Source: JAPHTQ01 sp051747405 (GTDB taxonomy: Bacteria; Pseudomonadota; Gammaproteobacteria; Thiohalomonadales; Thiohalomonadaceae). From it: a stretch of DNA of 5,655 bases. Within the stretch, counting starts at the first letter, position 1. Every line of letters begins with the position of its first letter. A model generated the notes under the pieces. The model saw only the letters and a program-made list of their open reading frames with translations. It was not told the origin of the DNA and searched no databases. Position numbers and translations under genes: made by a program. The stretch is from NCBI GenBank assembly GCA_051747405.1, contig JBNJGC010000160.1, positions 1 to 5,655 on the forward strand. Reading direction: 5' to 3'. Below, piece by piece: positions 1-4,628 of this stretch.

Positions 1-670
1 CCGCGTGGCGCTGGTCGACCCGCTGCTGCTGGAGGAGTGTCCGCACCACCTGATCGCCGCCCAGGGCATGGACGCCTTCACCCAACTGCTCGAGTCCTAC
101 GTCTCGCTGCGCGCCAACCCCTTTACCGACGCCCTGGCCTGGAGTGGTCTGGAGGCGGTAGCCGGAGGCTTCATGGACGCCTGCCGCGGCGGCCAGAGCG
201 GCGAAGCGGCGCAGGGGAGGGCGGCCATGGCCTATGCGGCGCTGCTCTCCGGGATCACGCTGGCGCAGGTGGGTTTGGGGTCGGTTCATGGTCTGGCCCA
301 ACCGCTCGGATCACTCTTTCCTCTGCCCCACGGTGTGGCGTGTGGCACGACCGTGGCGGCGGCGACGCGAGTCAATATCGAGGCGCTGCGCCAGCGCCAG
401 CCGCAGAGTCCCGCGCTGGTGAAGTACGCCCGGGTCGGTCGGCTGCTAAGCGGTGATTGGGGTTTGTCTGAGGCGGCGGCTACAGAGGCACTGGTGTCAG
501 TGCTTGAGCGCTGGACTGTGGAGCTGTCGATGCCGCGGCTCTCCGAATACGGTATCGATACGGCGGCGGTCCCGACCATCGTGGCCAATGCCCGCGGCAA
601 CAGTATGAAGACCAATCCAGTGGTGCTCACTGACGAGGAGATTGCCCACATCGTCGAGCAGCGGCTTTGA
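1..670 (+). CDS. Iron-type (group III) alcohol dehydrogenase, C-terminal fragment
   Basis: The frame is open from the left edge and stops at TGA 668-670, so the true start lies upstream; the GTG at 5 is probably internal. About 222 residues are visible, roughly the C-terminal 60% of a family protein of about 380 residues. Family enzymes are cytoplasmic NAD(P)-dependent oxidoreductases that interconvert alcohols and aldehydes or ketones. Numbering from the codon at 5, the all-helical metal-binding domain shows GMDAFTQ (D23, Q27), VHGLAQPLG (H95, Q99) and PHG (H109). The spacing matches E. coli FucO ligands D196, H200, H263 and H277. Q27 replaces the H200 ligand and Q99 replaces the conserved H267. 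From memory, one subfamily with a similar GMDALTQ motif and an NSMKTNP-like C-terminus shares these features, so the changes may be normal there. The NAD-binding domain is outside the window, and the substrate cannot be told. The gene converges with the next one, with 2 bp between stop codons. Confidence 0.9.
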   Translation, partial: RVALVDPLLLEECPHHLIAAQGMDAFTQLLESYVSLRANPFTDALAWSGLEAVAGGFMDACRGGQSGEAAQGRAAMAYAALLSGITLAQVGLGSVHGLAQPLGSLFPLPHGVACGTTVAAATRVNIEALRQRQPQSPALVKYARVGRLLSGDWGLSEAAATEALVSVLERWTVELSMPRLSEYGIDTAAVPTIVANARGNSMKTNPVVLTDEEIAHIVEQRL

Positions 671-672
671 GC

Positions 673-1239
673 TCAACCGAGGTGTCTCACATAGAAGTGC
701 AGCCAAGGGTCTCCGGTCTGCCGCTCTAGCGTCGAGAGCAGGTTAGGGCTGGGCACCGCCTCGCTTTCGAATACCCCCCACACCTTGATGAAGTAGCGAC
801 CGAAGCCGGCACACTTGCGCCAGCGCAGCTGCGTTGCGCTCAAGCCCCTGCCGCACTCGGGGCAGTCGAATCCACCCTCCGGCTCCCGCCGCCACGCCTC
901 CACCAACGCCTGCCACGCTTCGAAGCGGTGGCCGCAACCCGGACAGCGCGGAACCTTGAGGTTATCACCAGCGAGAAATCTCGGCTCCGCGTGCGGCCCC
1001 TCCAGCGCGATCTTGCAAAACTCCTCGCCGGTTTTGCCCGGCTCCCCCAGGGAGATCACCGGCGAGCAGCCTAAAAAAGTGATCAGTGAGATAAAGGCCT
1101 CTCCGGGTCGGTAGCTGCCGTCGTCCAGCGGGGCACCGATGAAACCGTCTGCCCGAAGCCTCTCCCGTAGCGCCTCCGGGTCCGCGGGGAGTGTGGTGAA
1201 TGAGCGGGGGGTAAGGATAAGCAGGTTTTCTGCGGTCAT
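673..1239 (-). CDS. Uncharacterised protein with two CPxC pairs (probable zinc ribbon)
   Basis: This is a 188-residue protein I do not recognise by name. Residues 1-60 form a mixed alpha/beta-looking region ending in FLGCSP. Residues 98-130 hold C99-P-G-C102 and C126-P-E-C129, separated by a Trp-rich, charged stretch; this is the usual pattern of a treble-clef or zinc-ribbon site. The C-terminal part (about 139-188) is rich in aromatic residues (WRKCAGFGRYF, VWGVFESEAVP, WLHFYVRHL) and looks like a folded domain. There is no signal peptide or membrane segment, so it is probably cytoplasmic. I chose ATG at 1237-1239, although no clear Shine-Dalgarno precedes it. The frame runs open to 1584, but that extension is antisense to the hemerythrin-like gene and reads as low-complexity sequence. 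The gene is divergent from 1418-1846 and convergent with the dehydrogenase. RNA binding, DNA binding or a structural zinc site are all possible. Confidence 0.75.
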   Translation of the reverse strand: MTAENLLILTPRSFTTLPADPEALRERLRADGFIGAPLDDGSYRPGEAFISLITFLGCSPVISLGEPGKTGEEFCKIALEGPHAEPRFLAGDNLKVPRCPGCGHRFEAWQALVEAWRREPEGGFDCPECGRGLSATQLRWRKCAGFGRYFIKVWGVFESEAVPSPNLLSTLERQTGDPWLHFYVRHLG

Positions 1240-1275
1240 AATGCGGATTTTGGGGTCGATGTGGGTGTGGGCGTG

Positions 1276-1281
1276 AGTATA
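1276..1281 (-). promoter_or_regulatory. Candidate -10 box for the CPxC protein gene
   Basis: On the minus strand this reads TATACT, one mismatch from TATAAT, about 36 bp upstream of the ATG at 1239. No convincing -35 box lies 16-18 bp further upstream, so it is a weak call. If it is used, the leader is only about 30 nt long, without a clear ribosome-binding site. Confidence 0.3.
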
Positions 1282-1302
1282 ACCCAATCGCCCTCTATTG
1301 CC

Positions 1303-1331
1303 TTGCCCATTGCCCGAATAGGGTCTATATA
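1303..1331 (+). promoter_or_regulatory. Candidate sigma70-type promoter for the hemerythrin-like gene
   Basis: TTGCCC (1303-1308) and TATATA (1326-1331) are separated by exactly 17 bp and lie about 86 bp before the ATG at 1418. The -10 box is inside an inverted repeat, AGGGT (1320-1324) and ACCCT (1332-1336), with a 7-nt spacer, so a dimeric repressor could cover it. Transcription would start near 1338. The promoter call rests on motif and spacing only; the operator role is inferred. Confidence 0.45.
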
Positions 1332-1357
1332 ACCCTGTAAAAGGTGTGAAAAAATAA

Positions 1358-1373
1358 CTCGTCTGTGGACGAG
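1358..1373 (+). other. Small leader hairpin upstream of the hemerythrin-like gene
   Basis: CTCGTC (1358-1363) and GACGAG (1368-1373) form a perfect 6-bp stem closed by a TGTG tetraloop. It would start about 20 nt into the predicted leader and ends 44 nt before the start codon. It has no T-run, so it is not a terminator; it could stabilise the 5' end of the mRNA. Confidence 0.35.
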
Positions 1374-1405
1374 GAGAGGTTTCTGTCAACGCAACGTCAA
1401 TTGAA

Positions 1406-1412
1406 AAGGGGG
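1406..1412 (+). promoter_or_regulatory. Ribosome-binding site of the hemerythrin-like gene
   Basis: AAGGGGG is a good purine-rich Shine-Dalgarno, 5 nt before the ATG at 1418, and it supports that start. Confidence 0.7.
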
Positions 1413-1417
1413 AATAG

Positions 1418-1846
1418 ATGGAAGCACTGAAAGAGCTGCAACAACAAAACCGCGAGATTGCCGAGCTGTGCCGCGTATTACGGGTGCTGCTCAACGACAC
1501 CTCGGTTTGTGATACAGCCATCGCCAGGGAGCTGTTCCAGCGTTTCACCGGCAGTGTTAAGGCCCACCTTACGCTGGAGTCCAACAGTCTCTATGCCACA
1601 CTGTTGTCCCACGGCGATAGCGAGGTCAACAACGTCACCGGTCGCTTTCTGGAGAACTCGCGCGAGCTGCAGCGGATCTTTGCCCGCTACGAGCGGCAGT
1701 GGTGTAAGAAGGGGGCAAAGGTTCAGGGAAATGAGGAGTTTATCCGCGAAACCCACAGCATCTTCGATATGATCCTCGATCGTATCCACAAAGAGAGCGA
1801 GCAGTTCTTCCCCATGGCCAGTGAGGCGATCGCCCAGCCGGCCTGA
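1418..1846 (+). CDS. Hemerythrin-like (HHE domain) metal-binding protein
   Basis: The 142-residue protein is almost entirely helical, as expected for a single four-helix-bundle hemerythrin/HHE domain. Such domains bind a non-haem di-iron centre and in bacteria serve in oxygen, nitric oxide or redox sensing, or in iron handling. Candidate ligands are H50 and E54 (HLTLES, helix 2), H113 (ETHSIF, helix 3), and H124, E126 or E128 (RIHKESEQFFP, helix 4). Helix 1 normally gives a first His in a QHREI-like motif; here the matching stretch is QQNREIAEL, with Asn at position 11. The di-iron site may therefore be incomplete. There is no signal peptide, membrane segment or fused signalling domain, so it is a free cytoplasmic protein. 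The start is set by a strong Shine-Dalgarno. The gene appears monocistronic, with its own candidate promoter and a hairpin 20 nt after the stop. The fold is fairly secure; the physiological role is not. Confidence 0.85.
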   Translation: MEALKELQQQNREIAELCRVLRVLLNDTSVCDTAIARELFQRFTGSVKAHLTLESNSLYATLLSHGDSEVNNVTGRFLENSRELQRIFARYERQWCKKGAKVQGNEEFIRETHSIFDMILDRIHKESEQFFPMASEAIAQPA

Positions 1847-1866
1847 CCACCGAACCACCCATTCAG

Positions 1867-1905
1867 CCGGGAGGGGCGGACGCCTCGTGTGGGCGCCTCT
1901 CCCGG
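1867..1905 (+). terminator. Terminator-like hairpin after the hemerythrin-like gene
   Basis: CCGGGAGGGGCG (1867-1878) pairs with CGCCTCTCCCGG (1894-1905) in a 12-bp GC-rich stem with one G.U pair (1874 with 1898) and a 15-nt loop. It begins 20 nt after the stop codon. The 3' flank is T/C-mixed (TGCACTCTCACCC) rather than a T-run, so it may be a weak intrinsic terminator or a hairpin that protects the mRNA 3' end. Confidence 0.5.
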
Positions 1906-2041
1906 TGCACTCTCACCCTCAAAGCAAAGTGGGACGACCGCTTATGCCCGCCGTGCGCCGGCAGTGGCGCGAGAGTCTCTCCACTCTACCAACCCAACGG
2001 TTTCCTACATCCAGCCTGTACGCACTGCGCCGCTGTCGGTG

Positions 2042-2047
2042 TATAGT
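2042..2047 (+). promoter_or_regulatory. Candidate -10 box for the rimB-rimK operon
   Basis: TATAGT is one mismatch from TATAAT and sits 65 bp before the rimB start. No good -35 box is seen at 16-18 bp upstream, so the promoter would be weak or activator-dependent. It is the best candidate in the 266-bp gap between 1847 and 2112, which holds no convincing gene. Confidence 0.35.
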
Positions 2048-2060
2048 GTGGGAGTCTCGG

Positions 2061-2079
2061 CGGCAGCATTACGCTGCCG
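2061..2079 (+). other. Leader hairpin upstream of rimB
   Basis: CGGCAGC (2061-2067) and GCTGCCG (2073-2079) make a perfect 7-bp stem with an ATTAC loop, extendable by a G.U pair (2060 with 2080). It lies just after the predicted transcription start and 33 nt before rimB. An alternative weaker pairing, CGTGG (2078-2082) with CCACG (2095-2099), uses its last two bases, so the two stems cannot both form completely. Confidence 0.4.
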
Positions 2080-2112
2080 TGGGGTGCTTCGATGCCACGA
2101 TAGGGCCCGACA

Positions 2113-2586
2113 ATGAGTCAAAAAACCAAGCCGCCACTCCCAGCGCTCGGCTGGCGAGAGTGGGTCAGCCTCCCTGAGCTGGGACTTGATCATATCAAGG
2201 CCAAGGTCGATACCGGAGCGCGAACCTCGGCGTTGCACGCCTTTAGCCTCGATACCTTTCATGAGCGGGGTGTGATGATGGTGCGTTTCCGCATCCATCC
2301 GCTGCAGCGTCGCCAGGATATTGAGCGGGAGTGCATCGCCGAAGTGGTGGATAGGCGCGCGGTGACCGACTCCGGTGGTCACCGGGAGAGGCGGCTAGTG
2401 ATCCGTACGCCACTGAAACTCGGCGAGAAGTGTTGGGATATCGAGATGACCCTGACCAAGCGCGACACGATGCGGTTTCGCATGCTGCTTGGCAGAACAG
2501 CTATCCGCGGCAACTACCTGGTCGACCCCGCGCGCTCCTATCTGGTCGGTGACAAACCCCTTGAAACCAAGCAGAGGAAACCATGA
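2113..2586 (+). CDS. rimB: RimB-type retropepsin-like protease (PF05618, 'ATP-dependent zinc protease' family)
   Basis: The 157-residue cytoplasmic protein is the usual length for this single-domain family. The key motif is KVDTGARTSALHA, with the aspartic-protease-like D33-T34-G35 followed by R37, S39 and H42. The closing motif of a retropepsin fold appears as MLLGRTAIRG (about 124-133). Older annotation calls the family an ATP-dependent zinc protease, but the DTG motif fits an aspartic-type enzyme acting as a dimer. In Pseudomonas, RimB is encoded with RimK and opposes its glutamylation of ribosomal protein RpsF. An in-frame TAG at 2101-2103 rules out an upstream start. The ribosome-binding site is modest (AGGG 2102-2105, 7 nt spacing). 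The stop overlaps the rimK start in ATGA (2583-2586), which implies translational coupling. The family call is firm; the substrate is inferred from neighbours and literature. Confidence 0.9.
   Translation: MSQKTKPPLPALGWREWVSLPELGLDHIKAKVDTGARTSALHAFSLDTFHERGVMMVRFRIHPLQRRQDIERECIAEVVDRRAVTDSGGHRERRLVIRTPLKLGEKCWDIEMTLTKRDTMRFRMLLGRTAIRGNYLVDPARSYLVGDKPLETKQRKP
2573..2578 (+). promoter_or_regulatory. Ribosome-binding site of rimK inside rimB
   Basis: AGAGGA lies 4 nt before the rimK ATG and within the last codons of rimB, so it fixes the rimK start at the ATGA overlap. Confidence 0.65.
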
Positions 2587-3488
2587 AGATCGCGATACTT
2601 TCACGCAATAAAAATCTCTACTCCACACGCCGCCTGATTGAAGCGGCGGAAGCGTCAGGCCATGAGGTTCGCGTGCTGGACACCCTCAAATGCTACATGG
2701 ACATCGCCACAGCCAAGCCGGGGATCAGCTATCGGGGAGAACGTCTGGGCTACTTCGACGCGGTGATCCCGCGCATCGGGGCCTCCATTACCGCCTACGG
2801 CCTGGCCGTTTTGCGACAGTTCGAGATGATGGGGACTTTTCCGCTCAACGAATCGGTGGCCATCGGTCGTTCCCGTGACAAGCTGCGCTCACTGCAGCTG
2901 CTCTCGCGCAAAGGGGTCGGGTTGCCGCTGACCAGCTTTGCCCACCATGTGGAGAATACCCGGGACCTTATCGATCTGGTTGGTGGCGCACCGCTGGTGG
3001 TTAAACTGCTTGAGGGGACACAGGGCAAGGGCGTGGTGCTGGCCGAGACCTTCAAGGCGGCGGAGAGTGTGATCGACGCCTTTCGGGAGCTGGGGGCGAA
3101 CTTCCTGGTACAGGAGTTCATCAAAGAGGCCGGCGGCAGTGACGTGCGCTGCTTCGTTGTGGGCAACAAGGTGGTGGCCGCCATGGAGCGCAAGGCCAAG
3201 GAGGGGGAGTTTCGCTCTAACCTGCACCGTGGCGGCAGCGCCTCCCTGACCAAGCTTACACCACAGGAGCGCGCCACGGCGGTAAAGGCGGCCAAGACCA
3301 TGGGGCTCAATGTGGCCGGGGTGGACCTGTTGCGCTCCTCCCACGGCCCGCTGGTGATGGAGGTCAACTCCTCGCCGGGGTTGGAGGGGATTGAAAGCTC
3401 AACGCACAAAGATGTGGCAACGCTGATCGTCAAATATATTGAGGAGAACGCCAAGCCCAACCGTACCCGCACACGCGGCAAGGGGTAG
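2583..3488 (+). CDS. rimK: Ribosomal protein S6--L-glutamate ligase RimK
   Basis: The protein has 301 residues against 300 in E. coli RimK and matches it along its length (MKIAILSR, CYM, FDAVIPRIG, FPLNESVAI, RDKLRS, GGAPLVVKLLEGTQGKGV, NLHRGG, MEVNSSPGLEGIE). It is a cytoplasmic ATP-grasp enzyme that adds glutamates to the C-terminus of ribosomal protein S6 through an acyl-phosphate intermediate. Residues 1-90 form the N-terminal and pre-ATP-grasp part, and about 95-290 the ATP-grasp domains. Likely ATP contacts are K100, K141, the EGTQGKG loop and E178. Likely Mg ligands are D248, E260 and N262. R203, R211, N213 and R216 lie in the substrate/ATP region. All expected active-site residues are present. 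The C-terminus is a short basic tail (KPNRTRTRGKG) that differs from E. coli. It is the middle gene of the operon, coupled to rimB. Confidence 0.97.
   Translation: MKIAILSRNKNLYSTRRLIEAAEASGHEVRVLDTLKCYMDIATAKPGISYRGERLGYFDAVIPRIGASITAYGLAVLRQFEMMGTFPLNESVAIGRSRDKLRSLQLLSRKGVGLPLTSFAHHVENTRDLIDLVGGAPLVVKLLEGTQGKGVVLAETFKAAESVIDAFRELGANFLVQEFIKEAGGSDVRCFVVGNKVVAAMERKAKEGEFRSNLHRGGSASLTKLTPQERATAVKAAKTMGLNVAGVDLLRSSHGPLVMEVNSSPGLEGIESSTHKDVATLIVKYIEENAKPNRTRTRGKG
3480..3485 (+). promoter_or_regulatory. Ribosome-binding site of the deacylase gene at the rimK 3' end
   Basis: AAGGGG overlaps the last rimK codons and lies 5 nt before the ATG at 3491, which suggests coupled translation. Confidence 0.65.
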
Positions 3489-3490
3489 CT

Positions 3491-4537
3491 ATGGGGCAAC
3501 CGATCACCCTGAATGGTGTTACCGTCGAACCGGGCACTCGCCAGACGGTCGACCTGCCCATTGCCAAGCTCTACACCCACACCATGCTGGCGATGCCGGT
3601 GCATGTGGTCAACGGCAAACGCGACGGGCCGAGGCTGTTTGTCTCCGCTGCGATCCACGGGGATGAGCTAAATGGCGTCGAGATCATCCGCCGTCTGCTG
3701 CGCCTGCCCGTGCTCAAGCGGCTGCGGGGAACTCTGATCGCCATTCCCATCGTCAATGTCCACGGTTTTCTCGAGCGCTCACGCTACCTCCCCGACAGGC
3801 GCGATCTCAACCGCAGTTTTCCCGGTCATGAGCGCGGCTCACTCGCCTCGCGGGTGGCTAACCTCTTCATGGAGGAGATCGTCGATCAGTGCAGTCACGG
3901 TATCGATCTCCACACCGCCGGGGTCCACCGCAGCAACCTGCCGCAGATCCGCGCCAACCTGGAGGATGAGGAGACCGCTCGCCTGGCCGAGGCGTTCAAT
4001 ACCCCGGTCCTGATCGACGCCAATATCCGCGACGGCTCGCTGCGCCAGGCGGCGATGGAGCAGGGGATCCCGATGCTGCTCTATGAAGCGGGGGAGGCGC
4101 TTCGGTTCGATGAGGTGGCGATCCGCGCCGGGGTACACGGCATCGTGCAGGTGATGCGTGCGCTGGATATGTTGCCGGCGGTGCGCAAGAAAAAGCGGGG
4201 TTATAAACCGGTGCTGGCGCGCGCCAGCAGTTGGGTACGCTCCCCGGACAGCGGCATCCTGCGCGCTATGGTCAGTCTCGGCACACAGGTGGAGAGGGAT
4301 ACCCTGTTGGGGATCGTGGCCGACCCCTTCGGCGAGCGGGATGTGGAGATTCGCTCCCCCTACAACGGCATCATCGTTGGCCGCAGTAACCTGCCGTTGG
4401 TACATGAGGGGGAGGCGCTATTCCACATTGCGCGTTTTCGCGAAATCGACGATGCCGCCGCCAGTGTCGAAGGCTTTGCCGAAAACTACGAACCGGAGTC
4501 CACCTATCCGCCCGAGCCCGAGGGGCCGATCCTCTAA
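3491..4537 (+). CDS. Succinylglutamate desuccinylase/aspartoacylase-family zinc enzyme (PF04952)
   Basis: The 348-residue cytoplasmic protein belongs to the AstE/AspA group of the M14 carboxypeptidase fold, whose members remove acyl groups from N-acyl amino acids. Residues about 45-230 form the catalytic domain: AAIHGDELNG gives zinc ligands H56 and E59, DLHT gives the third ligand H141, RDLNR (104-108) is the substrate-binding signature, and E199 in YEAG is the likely catalytic base. Residues about 236-315 resemble a biotinyl/lipoyl-like barrel-sandwich domain. A Pro-rich tail (318-348) has nine acidic and no basic residues. It starts 2 bp after rimK with its own ribosome-binding site. It is probably not AstE of arginine catabolism, because no ast genes are near and it differs in length and domain make-up. 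The context points to glutamyl or acyl-glutamate chemistry linked to RimK, which is inferred. The reported substrates of close relatives are unknown to me. Confidence 0.9.
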   Translation: MGQPITLNGVTVEPGTRQTVDLPIAKLYTHTMLAMPVHVVNGKRDGPRLFVSAAIHGDELNGVEIIRRLLRLPVLKRLRGTLIAIPIVNVHGFLERSRYLPDRRDLNRSFPGHERGSLASRVANLFMEEIVDQCSHGIDLHTAGVHRSNLPQIRANLEDEETARLAEAFNTPVLIDANIRDGSLRQAAMEQGIPMLLYEAGEALRFDEVAIRAGVHGIVQVMRALDMLPAVRKKKRGYKPVLARASSWVRSPDSGILRAMVSLGTQVERDTLLGIVADPFGERDVEIRSPYNGIIVGRSNLPLVHEGEALFHIARFREIDDAAASVEGFAENYEPESTYPPEPEGPIL

Positions 4538-4545
4538 CGATTCTT

Positions 4546-4610
4546 AGCCACAGAGTGCACAGAGGTCACGGAGTGTTTAAGCCTCTGTGTGCACTGTGAG
4601 CTCTGTGGCA
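4546..4610. repeat. Palindromic intergenic repeat made of 9-nt CACAGAG-like units
   Basis: The left arm has three back-to-back 9-nt units: CACAGAGTG (4549-4557), CACAGAGGT (4558-4566) and CACGGAGTG (4567-4575). After a TTTAAG spacer the right arm carries the reverse complement of three similar units (CACAGAGCT, CACAGTGCA, CACAGAGG; 4608 back to 4582). GCCACAGAG (4547-4555) pairs perfectly with CTCTGTGGC (4601-4609), and CACAGAGG (4558-4565) with CCTCTGTG (4582-4589). CACAGAG-rich intergenic repeats occur in many bacterial genomes, from general recollection. It looks like a REP/MITE-type element; no transposase is present. Confidence 0.65.
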
Positions 4611-4620
4611 AAAACTTTTT
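4547..4620 (+). terminator. Probable terminator of the rimB-rimK-deacylase operon
   Basis: The 9-bp outer stem and 8-bp inner stem of the CACAGAG palindrome begin 10 nt after the operon stop and are followed by AAAAAC and a T5 run (4616-4620). The T-run is 6 nt from the stem, so efficiency is uncertain. For the convergent M61 gene the same stems form, but the sequence beyond is TAAGAATCG, so termination on that strand would be weaker. Confidence 0.5.
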
Positions 4621-4628
4621 CGTTATTG

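Noticed and set aside
1240..1584. N-terminal extension of the CPxC protein to 303 residues
   Set aside because: It is antisense to the hemerythrin-like gene and reads as Ser/Cys/Phe-rich low-complexity sequence with no family features; the 188-residue form is self-contained.
1930..1947. Sigma54-type promoter (TGGGAC ... TTATGC)
   Set aside because: GG and GC are 12 or more nt apart instead of the required 10, so the spacing is wrong.
1821..2177. 118-codon plus-strand frame bridging the hemerythrin-like gene and rimB
   Set aside because: It overlaps both real genes and the terminator-like hairpin, and its translation is Arg/Pro-rich without motifs.
2795..3658. 287-codon open frame on the minus strand
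   Set aside because: It lies opposite rimK and the deacylase start, whose protein families are certain, and its translation is Ser/Thr/Arg-rich, typical of antisense frames in GC-rich DNA.
3839..4405. 188-codon open frame on the minus strand
   Set aside because: It is antisense to the deacylase, and its translation shows no motif beyond His/Arg-rich antisense composition.
3491..4537. AstE of the arginine succinyltransferase pathway
   Set aside because: No ast genes are nearby, and the C-terminal barrel-sandwich domain and rimK linkage point to a different subfamily.
4549..4608. CRISPR-like array
   Set aside because: The repeats are only 9 nt, contiguous without spacers and arranged as an inverted pair, and there are no cas genes.
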